Shown here piece after piece: positions 49,076-58,422 of a DNA stretch of 64,000 nucleotides. The position numbers were made by a program, and so were the translations under genes. Source of the stretch: Pseudomonas sp. p1(2021b) (GTDB taxonomy: Bacteria; Pseudomonadota; Gammaproteobacteria; Pseudomonadales; Pseudomonadaceae). The first letter of the stretch is position 1; every line of letters begins with the position of its first letter. The stretch spans positions 1,455,001 through 1,519,000 of the forward strand of contig NZ_CP083746.1 of assembly GCF_020151015.1 (NCBI RefSeq), read 5' to 3'. Below the pieces are notes generated by a model. The model saw only the letters and a program-made list of their open reading frames with translations, was not told where the DNA came from and made no database searches.

Positions 49076-50104
49076 ATGACGGATCGGGTGATGGCGCAAG
49101 CCAGGCGCGGTGCCTGGCCGCTGGCGGCCAGTGCGCTGCTGGCGTTGGCGTTGGCGACAGGAGCAGGTGGTGCACGAGCCGCGGCGGCCGAGGAGTATTC
49201 GGTGGAGTCGGCCCGGGCCAGCCAGAGCCTGCTGATCGATGTCGCCCATGCCGGCAAGCGGCTGGTGGTGGTCGGCGACCGGGGCCATATCCTGTTCTCC
49301 GACGACCAGGGCAAGACCTGGGCCCAAGCCCGGGTACCCACCCGTCAACTGCTCACCGCCGTGTTCTTCCTCGACGACAAGCGTGGCTGGGCCGTCGGCC
49401 ATGACGCCCAGGTGCTGGCCAGCAACGATGGCGGCGCCACCTGGAGCAAGCAGTTCGAAGACCTCGCCCGCGAGGCGCCCCTGCTCGATGTCGCCTTCCT
49501 CGACGCCCAGCACGGTTTCGCTGTCGGCGCCTATGGCGCATTGCTCGAGACCACCGATGGCGGCCAGCATTGGCAGGACATCGGCGAGCGCCTGGACAAC
49601 CCCGACCAGCTGCACCTGAACGCCATCGCCCAGGTCAAGGACGGCGGCCTGTTCATCGTCGGCGAGCAGGGCAGCATGTTCCGCTCCAGCGATAACGGCC
49701 AGAGCTGGTCCGTGGTCCAGAGCCCCTACGAGGGTTCGCTGTTCGGTGTGATCGGCACCACCCAGGCGCGCACCCTGCTGGCCTATGGCCTGCGCGGCAA
49801 CCTGCTGCGCTCCACCGATTTCGGCGATACCTGGCAACCGATCCCGCTCAAGAGCGCCCGCGGCCCGTTCGAGTTCGGTCTGGCAAGCGCTACGCTTCTG
49901 GAAGATGGCAGCCTGGTGCTGGTGGGTAACAGTGGCAGCGTGTTGCGTAGCCAGGATGATGGCCAGAGCTTCTCGGTCTACAACCGTGCCGACCGCATCG
50001 CCTTGTCGGCTGCCACGGGCCTTGCCGACGGCGGCTTGCTGCTGGTCGGGCAGGGCGGGGTGCACCTGGCCACTGCCCAGGGTGCCGAGGAGGTGCAGCC
50101 ATGA
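49076..50104 (+). CDS. Periplasmic YCF48-like (BNR) beta-propeller protein
   Basis: A 342-residue exported protein. A signal peptide (~1-37, ending ARAAAAEE) is followed by a seven-bladed propeller with repeated sialidase/BNR-type turns (SDDQGKTWAQ, SNDGGATWSK, TTDGGQHWQD, SSDNGQSWSV, STDFGDTWQP, SQDDGQSFSV), as in the photosystem II assembly factor Ycf48/HCF136. Its stop overlaps the start of the RND transporter gene (ATGA), so the two act together, probably as periplasmic partner and pump. The cargo is unknown. Confidence 0.9.
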   Translation: MTDRVMAQARRGAWPLAASALLALALATGAGGARAAAAEEYSVESARASQSLLIDVAHAGKRLVVVGDRGHILFSDDQGKTWAQARVPTRQLLTAVFFLDDKRGWAVGHDAQVLASNDGGATWSKQFEDLAREAPLLDVAFLDAQHGFAVGAYGALLETTDGGQHWQDIGERLDNPDQLHLNAIAQVKDGGLFIVGEQGSMFRSSDNGQSWSVVQSPYEGSLFGVIGTTQARTLLAYGLRGNLLRSTDFGDTWQPIPLKSARGPFEFGLASATLLEDGSLVLVGNSGSVLRSQDDGQSFSVYNRADRIALSAATGLADGGLLLVGQGGVHLATAQGAEEVQP

Positions 50105-52503
50105 CCAGCCGGGAGAGCTTCGACATGCACCAGCAACACCATCAGGACAAGGCCACCCTGCTCGAGCGGCTGATCTTCAACAACCGGCCAGTGGTCATCG
50201 CCCTGTGCCTGCTGGTGAGCATCTTCCTGTTCTGGCAGGCCACGCAGATCCGCCCGTCCACCAGCTTCGAGAAGATGATCCCGCTGCAGCACCCGTTCAT
50301 CGAACAGATGATCGAGCACCGCAACGACCTGGCCAACCTTGGCAACACCGTGCGTATCTCGGTGGAGGCGGTCAATGGCGACATCTTCGACAAGGACTAC
50401 ATGGAGACCCTGCGCCAGGTCCACGATGAGGTCTTCTACATTCCTGGCGTCGACCGTGCGGGGCTCAAGTCGCTGTGGAGCCCGGCGGTGCGCTGGACCG
50501 AGGTCACCGAAGACGGTTTCGCCGGCGGCGAGGTGATCCCCAACACCTACAACGGCTCGGCACAGAGCCTCGAGGAGCTGCGCGACAACGTGCTCAAGTC
50601 CGGCCAGGTCGGGCGCCTGGTGGCCAATAACTTCAAGTCCAGCATCGTCGACGTGCCGTTGATGGAGAGCTACCCGGACCCACAGGACCAGAGCAAGCAG
50701 GTCAAGCTCGACTACCAGCAGTTCTCCCACCAGCTGGAAGAGAAGATCCGCGACAAGTTCCAGGCCCAGAACCCCAACGTGAAGGTGCATATCGTCGGCT
50801 TCGCCAAGAAGGTCGGTGACCTGATCGACGGCCTGGTGATGGTGGTGATGTTCTTCGGCGTGGCCCTGGCCATCACCTGGGCCTTGCTGTACTGGTTCAC
50901 CTGGTGTATCCGCAGCACCATCGCGGTCCTCATCACCACCCTGGTGGCGGTGGTCTGGCAACTGGGGTTGATGCATGCAGTGGGCTTCGGGCTGGACCCG
51001 TATTCGATGCTGGTGCCGTTCCTGATCTTCGCCATCGGCATCTCCCACGGCGTGCAGAAGATCAACGGCATCGCCTTGCAGTCCAGCGGCGCCGACAATG
51101 CCTTGACCGCGGCCCGGCGCACGTTCCGCCAGCTGTTCCTGCCGGGCATGATCGCCATCCTGGCCGACGCCGTGGGCTTCATCACCTTGCTGGTGATCGA
51201 CATCGGGGTGATCCGCGAGCTGGCCATCGGTGCGTCGATCGGCGTGGCGGTGATCGTCTTCACCAACCTGATCCTGTTGCCGGTGGCGATCTCCTATGTG
51301 GGCATCAGCCAGAAGGCCATCGCTCGCAGCAAGAAGGACGCGACCCGCGAACACCCGTTCTGGCGCCTACTGGCCAATTTCGCCAGCCCCAAGGTGGCAC
51401 CGGTGTCCATCGCCCTGGCCCTGGCGGCCTTCGCCGGTGGCCTGTGGTACAGCCAGAACCTGAAGATCGGCGACCTCGACCAGGGCGCGCCGGAGCTGCG
51501 TCCGGACTCACGCTACAACCAGGACAACAACTTCATCATCAACAACTACTCCACCAGTTCCGACGTGCTGGTGATCATGGTCAAGACGCCGTCGGAGAGC
51601 TGCTCGATCCATTCCACCATGGCGCCGATCGACGAGCTGATGTGGACCATGGAGAACACCCCTGGCGTGCAGTCGGCGATTTCCCTGGTCACCGTGTCCA
51701 AGCAGGTGATCAAGGGCATGAACGAGGGCAGCCTGAAATGGGAAACCCTGTCGCGCAACCCGGACGTGCTCAACAACTCCATCGCCCGCGCCGACGGCCT
51801 GTACAACGCCGACTGCTCCCTGGCGCCGGTGCTGGTGTTCCTCAACGACCACAAGGCCGAAACCCTGGAGCGCGTGACCTCGGTGGCCAAGGCTTTTGCC
51901 GACAGCCACAACAAGGATGGCCTGCAGTTCCTCCTGGCGGCGGGTAATGCCGGCATCGAGGCGGCCACCAACGAGGTGATCAAGTCGGCCGAGCTGACCA
52001 TCCTGGTGCTGGTCTACCTGTGCGTGGCGGTGATGTGCCTGATCACCTTCCGCTCGTTCGCCGCGACCCTGTGCATCGTCCTGCCCCTGGTGCTGACCTC
52101 GGTGCTGGGCAACGCCCTGATGGCCTTCATGGGCATCGGCGTGAAGGTCGCCACCTTGCCGGTGGTCGCCCTGGGCGTAGGTATCGGCGTGGACTATGGC
52201 ATCTACATCTACAGCCGCCTGGAGAGCTTCCTGCGTGCCGGCCTGCCGCTGCAGGAGGCCTATTACGAAACCCTGCGGTCGACCGGCAAGGCCGTGCTGT
52301 TCACCGGGCTGTGCCTGGCCATTGGCGTGTGCACCTGGATCTTCTCGGCGATCAAGTTCCAGGCCGACATGGGCCTGATGCTGACCTTCATGTTGCTATG
52401 GAACATGTTTGGTGCGCTGTGGCTGCTGCCGGCGCTGGCGCGGTTCCTGATCAAGCCGCAGAAGCTGGCGGGCAAGGTGGGCGGGTCGATCTTCGCCCAT
52501 TGA
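50101..52503 (+). CDS. RND superfamily (MMPL-type) transporter
   Basis: An 800-residue inner-membrane protein with the RND/MMPL layout: TM1 (~32-50), a large periplasmic loop (~50-240), TM2-6 (~240-420), a second loop (~450-640), and TM7-12 (~640-795), with GVGIGVDYGIYIYSR marking the SSD-like segment. These pumps move lipids or hydrophobic compounds by proton-motive force. It overlaps the propeller gene by 4 bp. From memory, YCF48 + RND pairs in Pseudomonas often also have DUF1302 and DUF1329 genes; they are not next to it here. Confidence 0.92.
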   Translation: MTSRESFDMHQQHHQDKATLLERLIFNNRPVVIALCLLVSIFLFWQATQIRPSTSFEKMIPLQHPFIEQMIEHRNDLANLGNTVRISVEAVNGDIFDKDYMETLRQVHDEVFYIPGVDRAGLKSLWSPAVRWTEVTEDGFAGGEVIPNTYNGSAQSLEELRDNVLKSGQVGRLVANNFKSSIVDVPLMESYPDPQDQSKQVKLDYQQFSHQLEEKIRDKFQAQNPNVKVHIVGFAKKVGDLIDGLVMVVMFFGVALAITWALLYWFTWCIRSTIAVLITTLVAVVWQLGLMHAVGFGLDPYSMLVPFLIFAIGISHGVQKINGIALQSSGADNALTAARRTFRQLFLPGMIAILADAVGFITLLVIDIGVIRELAIGASIGVAVIVFTNLILLPVAISYVGISQKAIARSKKDATREHPFWRLLANFASPKVAPVSIALALAAFAGGLWYSQNLKIGDLDQGAPELRPDSRYNQDNNFIINNYSTSSDVLVIMVKTPSESCSIHSTMAPIDELMWTMENTPGVQSAISLVTVSKQVIKGMNEGSLKWETLSRNPDVLNNSIARADGLYNADCSLAPVLVFLNDHKAETLERVTSVAKAFADSHNKDGLQFLLAAGNAGIEAATNEVIKSAELTILVLVYLCVAVMCLITFRSFAATLCIVLPLVLTSVLGNALMAFMGIGVKVATLPVVALGVGIGVDYGIYIYSRLESFLRAGLPLQEAYYETLRSTGKAVLFTGLCLAIGVCTWIFSAIKFQADMGLMLTFMLLWNMFGALWLLPALARFLIKPQKLAGKVGGSIFAH

Positions 52504-52507
52504 TCCA

Positions 52508-52620
52508 CACGGGCCGCCTTGCGGCCCAATCGCCGGCAAGCCGGCTCCCACCGAGATTGCGCCGCTCTCAAGATTGGCGAAGTCCCTGGGGGAGCCGGCT
52601 TGCCGGCGATTGGGCTGCAC
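52508..52620. repeat. Inverted REP-like pair sharing its spacer with the 28.7-kb cluster
   Basis: The arms 52524-52550 (CAATCGCCGGCAAGCCGGCT then CCCACC) and 52590-52613 (GGGGGAGCCGGCTTGCCGGC then GATTGGG) are inverted. The spacer (CCGAGATTGCGCCGCTCTCA then AGATTGGCGAAGTCC) is nearly identical to the spacer-like part at 28732-28770, so the whole pair is a composite mobile-like repeat. Confidence 0.85.
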
Positions 52621-52668
52621 AGCAGCCCCGGGGTTATACTGGCGCCCCATTTTTTACCTGGTGCTCCA

Positions 52669-52956
52669 ATGTCTTCCCTCGCCACCGCCCTCGCAGCCTG
52701 CGACATGCTGCTGATCGACGGGCTCCATGCCTTCGACTTCACCTACGACGACTCAGGCCTTTCGATCGAATGCATGGACGGCCGCCAGCTGCGTCGCTGG
52801 CGCTTCACCCTCGACCAGGTGGCCGCCGCTATCGCCGAGGGCGACCAGTGGCGGCTCGCCGATGCCGAAGGCGAGCATCGGCTAGTCTGTATGGATGCCC
52901 TGCGCGCTTCGGAAGATGACGATGATGAAGACTTGGAAGACCCTGCTGGCCGCTAG
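52669..52956 (+). CDS. Small acidic protein, Pseudomonas family (probably DUF5629)
   Basis: The 95-residue cytosolic protein begins MSSLATALAACDMLLIDGLH and ends with an acidic tail (DDDDEDLEDP). The FDFTYDDSGLSIECMDGRQL part looks like alternating strands. I believe this is the Pseudomonas-restricted DUF5629, from memory. A TATACT -10 box at 52635-52640 precedes it. Its end overlaps the start of the next gene (~35 bp, other frame). Function unknown. Confidence 0.75.
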   Translation: MSSLATALAACDMLLIDGLHAFDFTYDDSGLSIECMDGRQLRRWRFTLDQVAAAIAEGDQWRLADAEGEHRLVCMDALRASEDDDDEDLEDPAGR

Positions 52957-54052
52957 TCTCATGGGCCTGACAGTGAACAGCCATGCCGCGGTACTGCTCG
53001 TTGGCAGCTACACCGACGGTGCCAGCCAAGGGATCTACCGCTACCGCTTCGACAGCGACAGCGGCCAGCTCGATGTCAAGCCGCTGCAGGTGGTCAAGAG
53101 TGTCAGCCCGTCCTGGCTGGTGCTGTCTGCCGACCAGCGCCTGCTGTTCGCGGTTAACGAGACGCCCCAGGGCCATGTGAGCAGCTTTTCGCTGAATGCC
53201 AAGGGCGACATCAAGCTGCTCAACCAGGTGGCCAGCCGTGGCGACGAACCGACCCACGCCAGCCTCAGCCATGACCAGCGCTACCTGTTCGTTGCCAACT
53301 ATGCCGTCGCACCGGTGCCGGGCGGCAGCCTGGCGGTGCTCCCGGTGGCGCGAGACGGCAAGCTCAAGGGCGTGGTCCAGCAGTTGCGCCACGCGCCCAG
53401 CAAGGTCAACCCCGAACGCCAGGCCGGGGCCCATGTGCATTCGGTGGTGTTCTCGCCCGAAGGCCGTCACCTCTATGCCAGCGACCTGGGTGCCGACCAG
53501 GTGTTCATCTACCGCTACGATGGGGCCAGCCCCGAACATCCGCTGAGCCCGGCGATTCCCGCGTCGGTCAGCCTGCCTCCAGGCAGCGGCCCACGCCACC
53601 TGCTGTTCGACGCCAAGGGCCAGCACGCCTACCTCACCCTGGAGATGAGCGCCGAGGTGGTGATGTTCGACGTGCAGGACGGCAACCTGGTGGAGCGCCA
53701 ACGCCTGCCCCTGACCGAGCGCCAGGAGGCCGCGGCCAAGGCCGCCGGTGGGCTGCACCTGTCGGCCGACGGGCGCTTCCTGTATGTCAGCAACCGCGGC
53801 ACCAGCAATGAGATCGTGGCCTATGCGGTCGACAAGCACGATGGCCAGCTGACCCTGTTGCAGCGCCGCTCCGTCGAAGGCGACCACCCACGGGAGTTCA
53901 GCCTCGACCCCAGCGGCAAGTTCCTGTTGGTGGCCAACCAGAAGAGCAACCAGATCGTGGTCCTGCGCCGCGACCCGCGTAGCGGTAAGCTGGGCGAAAC
54001 CGTGCAGAAGCTGGCCCAGGATGCGCCATCGGATCTCAAGTTTCTCGAGTGA
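52922..54052 (+). CDS. Exported lactonase-family (YbhE/Pgl-type) beta-propeller
   Basis: A 376-residue protein with a signal peptide (~1-22; LLAASLMGLTVNSHAAV) and a seven-bladed propeller of the lactonase/6-phosphogluconolactonase (PF10282) family: VGSYTDGASQGIYRYRFD, GDEPTHASLSHDQRYLFVAN, HVHSVVFSPEGRHLYASDLG, GSGPRHLLFDAKG, EGDHPREFSLDPSGKFLLVA. The conserved His, Arg and Glu/Asp around the centre are visible. True Pgl is cytosolic, so the exported form probably acts on another sugar lactone. ATGs at 52922 and 52925 both fit; the start lies inside the upstream gene. Confidence 0.87.
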   Translation: MMKTWKTLLAASLMGLTVNSHAAVLLVGSYTDGASQGIYRYRFDSDSGQLDVKPLQVVKSVSPSWLVLSADQRLLFAVNETPQGHVSSFSLNAKGDIKLLNQVASRGDEPTHASLSHDQRYLFVANYAVAPVPGGSLAVLPVARDGKLKGVVQQLRHAPSKVNPERQAGAHVHSVVFSPEGRHLYASDLGADQVFIYRYDGASPEHPLSPAIPASVSLPPGSGPRHLLFDAKGQHAYLTLEMSAEVVMFDVQDGNLVERQRLPLTERQEAAAKAAGGLHLSADGRFLYVSNRGTSNEIVAYAVDKHDGQLTLLQRRSVEGDHPREFSLDPSGKFLLVANQKSNQIVVLRRDPRSGKLGETVQKLAQDAPSDLKFLE

Positions 54053-54125
54053 CCTTTATTTTGGGGCGTGTTGAGGAGGTGTCAGGGCTGCCAGGTGTTC
54101 GTCGTGAAAGGTTCAGCGCCTATCC

Positions 54126-54155
54126 GATCGAGCGCCGCGCGGGCGGCGCTCGATC
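54126..54155. other. Perfect 13-bp hairpin between convergent genes
   Basis: GATCGAGCGCCGC-GCGG-GCGGCGCTCGATC, with no T-tract. It lies between the ends of the lactonase gene (plus) and the GST gene (minus), so it may stop transcription or protect mRNA ends from both sides. It resembles the REP function but not the REP sequence. Confidence 0.7.
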
Positions 54156-54187
54156 TCACAGGCACCGAAGCTGCTACGGCGAACTGC

Positions 54188-54787
54188 TCAGCGCGCCATG
54201 ATGGCCTTGAACAACGTCGACTCGAGCCACCCTTGCAACCAGCTGCGCAACCGGGGGTAGGGTGCTTCGGCGAACCAGTCAGGCTCCACCCCGGCAAACT
54301 GGCGCATCAGTGGGAGTAGGGCGGCGTCGACCAGGCTCGGATGGTCGGCCAAGAGGTAGGGCCGGCCTTCGAGCAACCCTTCGAGCTCGACCAGCCACGG
54401 TTCGGCCTGCTGACGATAGAACGCTCGCGGGTGGTCGGGGTAACGCTCGGCGTACTTGTACAGGTTCACGTGTACCTTGAAGTCCCGGTCGTTACGCGCG
54501 ATCAAGGCCTCGGCCTGTTGCGCGCCGCCCGGGTCGGCCTGCAGGCGCCAGTCCTGTGGGTCGTTCTGGGCCAGCGCCCAGCGCATGATGTCCAGGCTTT
54601 CCTCCAGCACCCCGGCACCGGTATCGAGCACCGGCACCGTGCCCTTGGGCGACAAGGCCAGCAGCTCGGCCGGCTTGTTCTTCATTGCCACCTCGCGGAC
54701 CTCCACCGGGCAGCCTGCATAGCGTAATGCCAGGCGTGCGCGCATGGCCCAAGGGCAGCGACGGAACGAGTAGAGAATCACCCGCAC
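54188..54787 (-). CDS. Glutathione S-transferase family protein
   Basis: A 199-residue cytosolic protein with an N-terminal thioredoxin-like domain (~1-75) carrying the CPWAMRARL cysteine motif (residue ~11), the cis-Pro in KGTVPVL and the ESLDIMRW glutathione-binding turn, and a helical C-terminal domain. The CPxxxR form suggests glutaredoxin-2/omega-type (thiol transferase) chemistry rather than classical conjugation. Its start overlaps the end of sbcC by 10 bp on the same strand, so it is the last gene of the sbcDC operon. Confidence 0.9.
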   Translation of the reverse strand: MRVILYSFRRCPWAMRARLALRYAGCPVEVREVAMKNKPAELLALSPKGTVPVLDTGAGVLEESLDIMRWALAQNDPQDWRLQADPGGAQQAEALIARNDRDFKVHVNLYKYAERYPDHPRAFYRQQAEPWLVELEGLLEGRPYLLADHPSLVDAALLPLMRQFAGVEPDWFAEAPYPRLRSWLQGWLESTLFKAIMAR

Positions 54788-57700
54788 ACCTCCACATCAC
54801 TCAAGCCATTGCCCTGGCGACGCACCTGGATCTGCACCGGGATGCGCTCGTGCATTTCCTGCACATGGGAAATCACCGCCACCTTGCGCCCCTGGGCCTG
54901 CAGCCCGTCGAGGGCATCCATGGCCAGCTGCAGCGATTCGGGGTCCAGGCTGCCGAAGCCCTCGTCGATGAACAGCGACTCGATGCGCAAGGTGCTCGAG
55001 GCCATGGAAGCCAGGCCCAGGGCCAGGGCCAACGACACCAGGAAGGTCTCGCCGCCGGAGAGCGAATGCACCGAGCGCAGCTCGTCGCCCATTTCGGTGT
55101 CCAGCACCAGCAGGCCCAGGGCACTGCCGCCGCGCTTGAGGCGGTAGCGCTTGGCCAACTGGCGCAATTGGCTGTTGGCGTGGTGCAGCAGCAGGTCGAG
55201 GTTATAGCCCTGGGCGATCTTGCGGAACACGTCCCCCGAGGCCGAGCCGATCAGGGCGTTCAGGCGTGCCCAGCGTTGCCATTGCTGGTAGGCCTGGTCG
55301 ATCTGTTCGGCCAGGGCCTGATGGGCCTGCTGGCGGCGTTGATCGTCGGCCTGCCGGGCGCGCAGCTCGGCGCACTGCTGTTCCTGCAGGGCCAACTGCT
55401 GACCGATTTCGGCCAGGGCCTGATGCAGGGCTTCGGCAGCCAGATCGCCCTGGCCCTGCTCGGCATGTTGCTGCAGGCGTTGTTCGCGTTCCTGCAGCAG
55501 CACACGGCTCTGCTCGATGGCCTTCTCCGCGGTTTGCAGGCGCTGGCGCAGTTCGCCGAGCTGGGCATCGTCTATGGCCAGCAGGCGTTCCAGGCCGGTG
55601 TCGTCCAGCTCAGGGTGCTCGCTGCGCCATCGGCTGATCTGACCCTGTAGCTGCTGGCATTCCTGCTCCAACGCCTGTTGCCGCTGGTGGTTGGCCTTGA
55701 GTTCGCTGGCCAGTTGCACGCCCTGGGTGTGCAGCGCCTGGAGGCGTTGGGCCGTTTCGGCCTCGACCACCCGGGCCTGTTCCAGCTGGGTGTCCATGTG
55801 CTGTTGCCAGGCTTCGGCACTGGCCTGTTCGCCGAGCAGTTCGCTTAAGGTCGCCAGGGCCTGCTGGCGCTGTTCATCCAGCGTGGCGAGCGTGTGCCGG
55901 AGCTGCTGTTGGGCAGCCAGGCGGGCCTGTTGCTGGTCGCGCAACTTGTCCAGTTGCACCTGGCGGGCCTGCTGCTCCTGCTGTTCGTCCTGGCGTTGCT
56001 CGAGCTGCTGGCGACGCTGGGCGATCTGCTGGTCGAGGCCGAGGAAGGCCGTGGCCGGGTCGTCGCGCAGGGCCTGGAGGATATCCTGAGGCAGCACGTT
56101 GGCCAGGTCGTTCAAGCCCTGTTGCAGCTGCTGCTCGTCCGCGGCCAGGGCCTGGTGCTGCTGCTCGAGGTGACGCTGGGCCTGTTGCTGGGCCTCGCTT
56201 GCCGCCTGCAGCTGCTGGGTGAGACGGGCGGCGTCCTTCTGCAGGGCCAGCAGGGCCGCCTGGCGTTTTTCGTCGCGATCGATCTCTTCGCCCAGGCGAC
56301 GCAGCTGGCCGTCGAGCCACGTGCGGCGGGCATTGTCGTCCTGCGGGGCGAGGGCCGGCCACAGAGTATGCGCCTGGAGCTGTTCGGCAAGGGGTTGCAG
56401 CTGCTCGCCCAGTTGCACCTGCTGTTGCTGGAAGTCCTTGAGCTGGGCATTGACCACGCCCAGCTCGGTGCGCAGCTCCACCAGGCGGGTGTTGAGGCGC
56501 TCGACTTGCGCACGGGCAGCGTCCTCTTCGATCTGGTCATGGCGGCCGAGGCTCTGCAGCAGGGCGTCTGGCTGGTGGAACGGGTGCTCGGCACTTCCGC
56601 AGACCGGGCAGGGTTCGCCGTCGCGCAATTGTCCGCGTAGCTCTTCCACGCTGCTGGTGCGCGCCAGGCGCTGGCGCTCCAGCAACTGGCGGGTCAGGGC
56701 GAGCGCCTGTTCGGCGGTTTCCAGTTCGGCCTTGGCCGCGGTGCCTTCGCCGATGAGTCGCTGGCGCTGCTGCATGGCCTGCTGCTGGCGCTCGCGCAAG
56801 GTCGCGACGAGCTGGCGCAGTTCCAGTTCACGGGCCTGCAGGCGCGACAGCTCCTCGACCGCGCGTTGCTGCTTGCGGTTGTCCTGGAGCATGGCGCCCA
56901 GCAGGTCGATCTGCTCGGCGAGGGCCTGGGGTTCGGCTCCCGCTTCGCGGAACAGCAGTTCGAAAGCGTCGCGTTGGCCTTGCAGCTGGGCGTTGGCCTG
57001 GCTGGCCTGGGCCTGCAGGCCGGGCAGCTCTTCACGGCCCTTGGTCAGGCGCGCCCCGATCTGCATCACCTGCTTGAGTTGCGGCAGGTAGGCCTGCCAG
57101 GCGCTGGCCAGGTCCGCCAGGTGTTCGCTGTCGGCCAGCGCCATGTCAATCTGTGCCAGGTGCTGCTGGCTGCGTTGCTGGTGCTCCTCGAGCTGCTGCA
57201 CCTGCTGCTGGCCCTCGGCGACGTCCTGGTCAGCCTGCTGGGCGGCGCTGCGTTGGCTGGCCAGCGCCTGGTCGAGGCGCGCCAGGCTGTCCTGGGCGGC
57301 GAAGGCCTGGCGCAGGAGAGGGGCGTTTTCGCTGTGCTGGGCTTGGTTGTGCGCCAGGGTCTGGCGCGCCGCCTCCAGCGCTTGCTCCAGCTCGCCGATG
57401 CAGACCAGCAGGTCGGCCTGCTGGCGCTGCTGGTCGACGAGTTCTGCGGCCAGGGGCGCCAGTTGTGCGGTCAATACTTGCTGGCGGTGGAACTGGTGGC
57501 GTTGGGGGGCCAGGCGTTCCAGGCGTTGCAGGTCCAGGCGCTGCTCGGCGAGTTGTTCCCAGCCTTGCTCGGCCGCTAGCAAGGCGGCCTGGGCCTCGGC
57601 GTGCTGGGCCTGCAGCTTGCATTGTTCATCGAGCCAGGCCCGCTGCTGTTCCAGTTGGCGCTGGCGCGCCTGACCGGCCTTGAACTGCTGTTGGGCCTGC

Positions 57701-58422
57701 TCCAACTGCTGGTCGAGCTCGGCGCGGGCCTCGGCGGCCATCGGCACCAGGTGCTCGGCCTGTTTCTTCAGATCGTTGTGCGCTTCGCCGGCCTCGCGGG
57801 CTTTGCTGAAGGCGCGTTGGCCCAGGCGGGTGTAGATCGCCGTGTTGGTGAGTTTTTCCAGCAGTTCGCTGCGGTCCTTGTCGTCGGCCTTGAGGAAGGC
57901 GCCGAACTCGCTTTGGGCCAACATCACCGCGCGGGTGAACTGCTCGAAGTTCAGGCCCAGGCGCGCCTCGACCAGCTGCTTGTATTCGTTCTTGCCGCTG
58001 CCCAGCAATTGCTCGGCGTCCAGGTCGTACAGGCTCTGGCGACTGAGCTGCAACTTGCCGTTGGCTTTTTCACGGGCGCGGTTGGCTTCCCAGCGGGCGC
58101 GGTAGCGGTGCCCGTCGATGCCCACGAAATCCACCTCGGCGTACGCGCTGCCGGTGCCGCGGCGCAGCAGGTTGCGCGGGTCGTAGGTGGCGATCTCGCC
58201 ATCGGCGTCGGGCACCTTGGCTTCCCGGCCGATATCGTTGAGCCGTGGCACGGTGCCGAACAGCGCCAGGCACAGGGCATCGAGCAAGGTGCTCTTGCCT
58301 GCGCCGGTGGGCCCGGTGATGGCGAACAGGCCAGCGCTGGCCAGGGGCTCGGCGGTAAAGTCGATGTCGATCGGGCCGGCCAGCGAGGCCAGGTTCTTCA
58401 GGCGAATGGCAAGGATCTTCAT
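54778..58422 (-). CDS. sbcC: SbcC, ATPase subunit of the SbcCD nuclease
   Basis: With SbcD (the Mre11-like nuclease) it cleaves DNA hairpins and protein-blocked ends. The 1214-residue protein has the ABC Walker A GPTGAGKST (~residue 37), very long coiled coils (rich in Gln, Leu, Ala) with the zinc-hook CPVC (~607), and the C-terminal ABC half with the signature SLSGGETFLVSLALALGLA and Walker B LFIDEGFGSLD (~1151). Longer than E. coli SbcC (~1048) by extended coils. Starts in the ATGA overlap with sbcD. Confidence 0.96.
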   Translation of the reverse strand: MKILAIRLKNLASLAGPIDIDFTAEPLASAGLFAITGPTGAGKSTLLDALCLALFGTVPRLNDIGREAKVPDADGEIATYDPRNLLRRGTGSAYAEVDFVGIDGHRYRARWEANRAREKANGKLQLSRQSLYDLDAEQLLGSGKNEYKQLVEARLGLNFEQFTRAVMLAQSEFGAFLKADDKDRSELLEKLTNTAIYTRLGQRAFSKAREAGEAHNDLKKQAEHLVPMAAEARAELDQQLEQAQQQFKAGQARQRQLEQQRAWLDEQCKLQAQHAEAQAALLAAEQGWEQLAEQRLDLQRLERLAPQRHQFHRQQVLTAQLAPLAAELVDQQRQQADLLVCIGELEQALEAARQTLAHNQAQHSENAPLLRQAFAAQDSLARLDQALASQRSAAQQADQDVAEGQQQVQQLEEHQQRSQQHLAQIDMALADSEHLADLASAWQAYLPQLKQVMQIGARLTKGREELPGLQAQASQANAQLQGQRDAFELLFREAGAEPQALAEQIDLLGAMLQDNRKQQRAVEELSRLQARELELRQLVATLRERQQQAMQQRQRLIGEGTAAKAELETAEQALALTRQLLERQRLARTSSVEELRGQLRDGEPCPVCGSAEHPFHQPDALLQSLGRHDQIEEDAARAQVERLNTRLVELRTELGVVNAQLKDFQQQQVQLGEQLQPLAEQLQAHTLWPALAPQDDNARRTWLDGQLRRLGEEIDRDEKRQAALLALQKDAARLTQQLQAASEAQQQAQRHLEQQHQALAADEQQLQQGLNDLANVLPQDILQALRDDPATAFLGLDQQIAQRRQQLEQRQDEQQEQQARQVQLDKLRDQQQARLAAQQQLRHTLATLDEQRQQALATLSELLGEQASAEAWQQHMDTQLEQARVVEAETAQRLQALHTQGVQLASELKANHQRQQALEQECQQLQGQISRWRSEHPELDDTGLERLLAIDDAQLGELRQRLQTAEKAIEQSRVLLQEREQRLQQHAEQGQGDLAAEALHQALAEIGQQLALQEQQCAELRARQADDQRRQQAHQALAEQIDQAYQQWQRWARLNALIGSASGDVFRKIAQGYNLDLLLHHANSQLRQLAKRYRLKRGGSALGLLVLDTEMGDELRSVHSLSGGETFLVSLALALGLASMASSTLRIESLFIDEGFGSLDPESLQLAMDALDGLQAQGRKVAVISHVQEMHERIPVQIQVRRQGNGLSDVEVCG

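Noticed and set aside
54126..54155. Rho-independent terminator between the lactonase and GST genes
   Set aside because: The 13-bp hairpin is perfect but lacks a T-tract on either side, so it is listed only as a hairpin.
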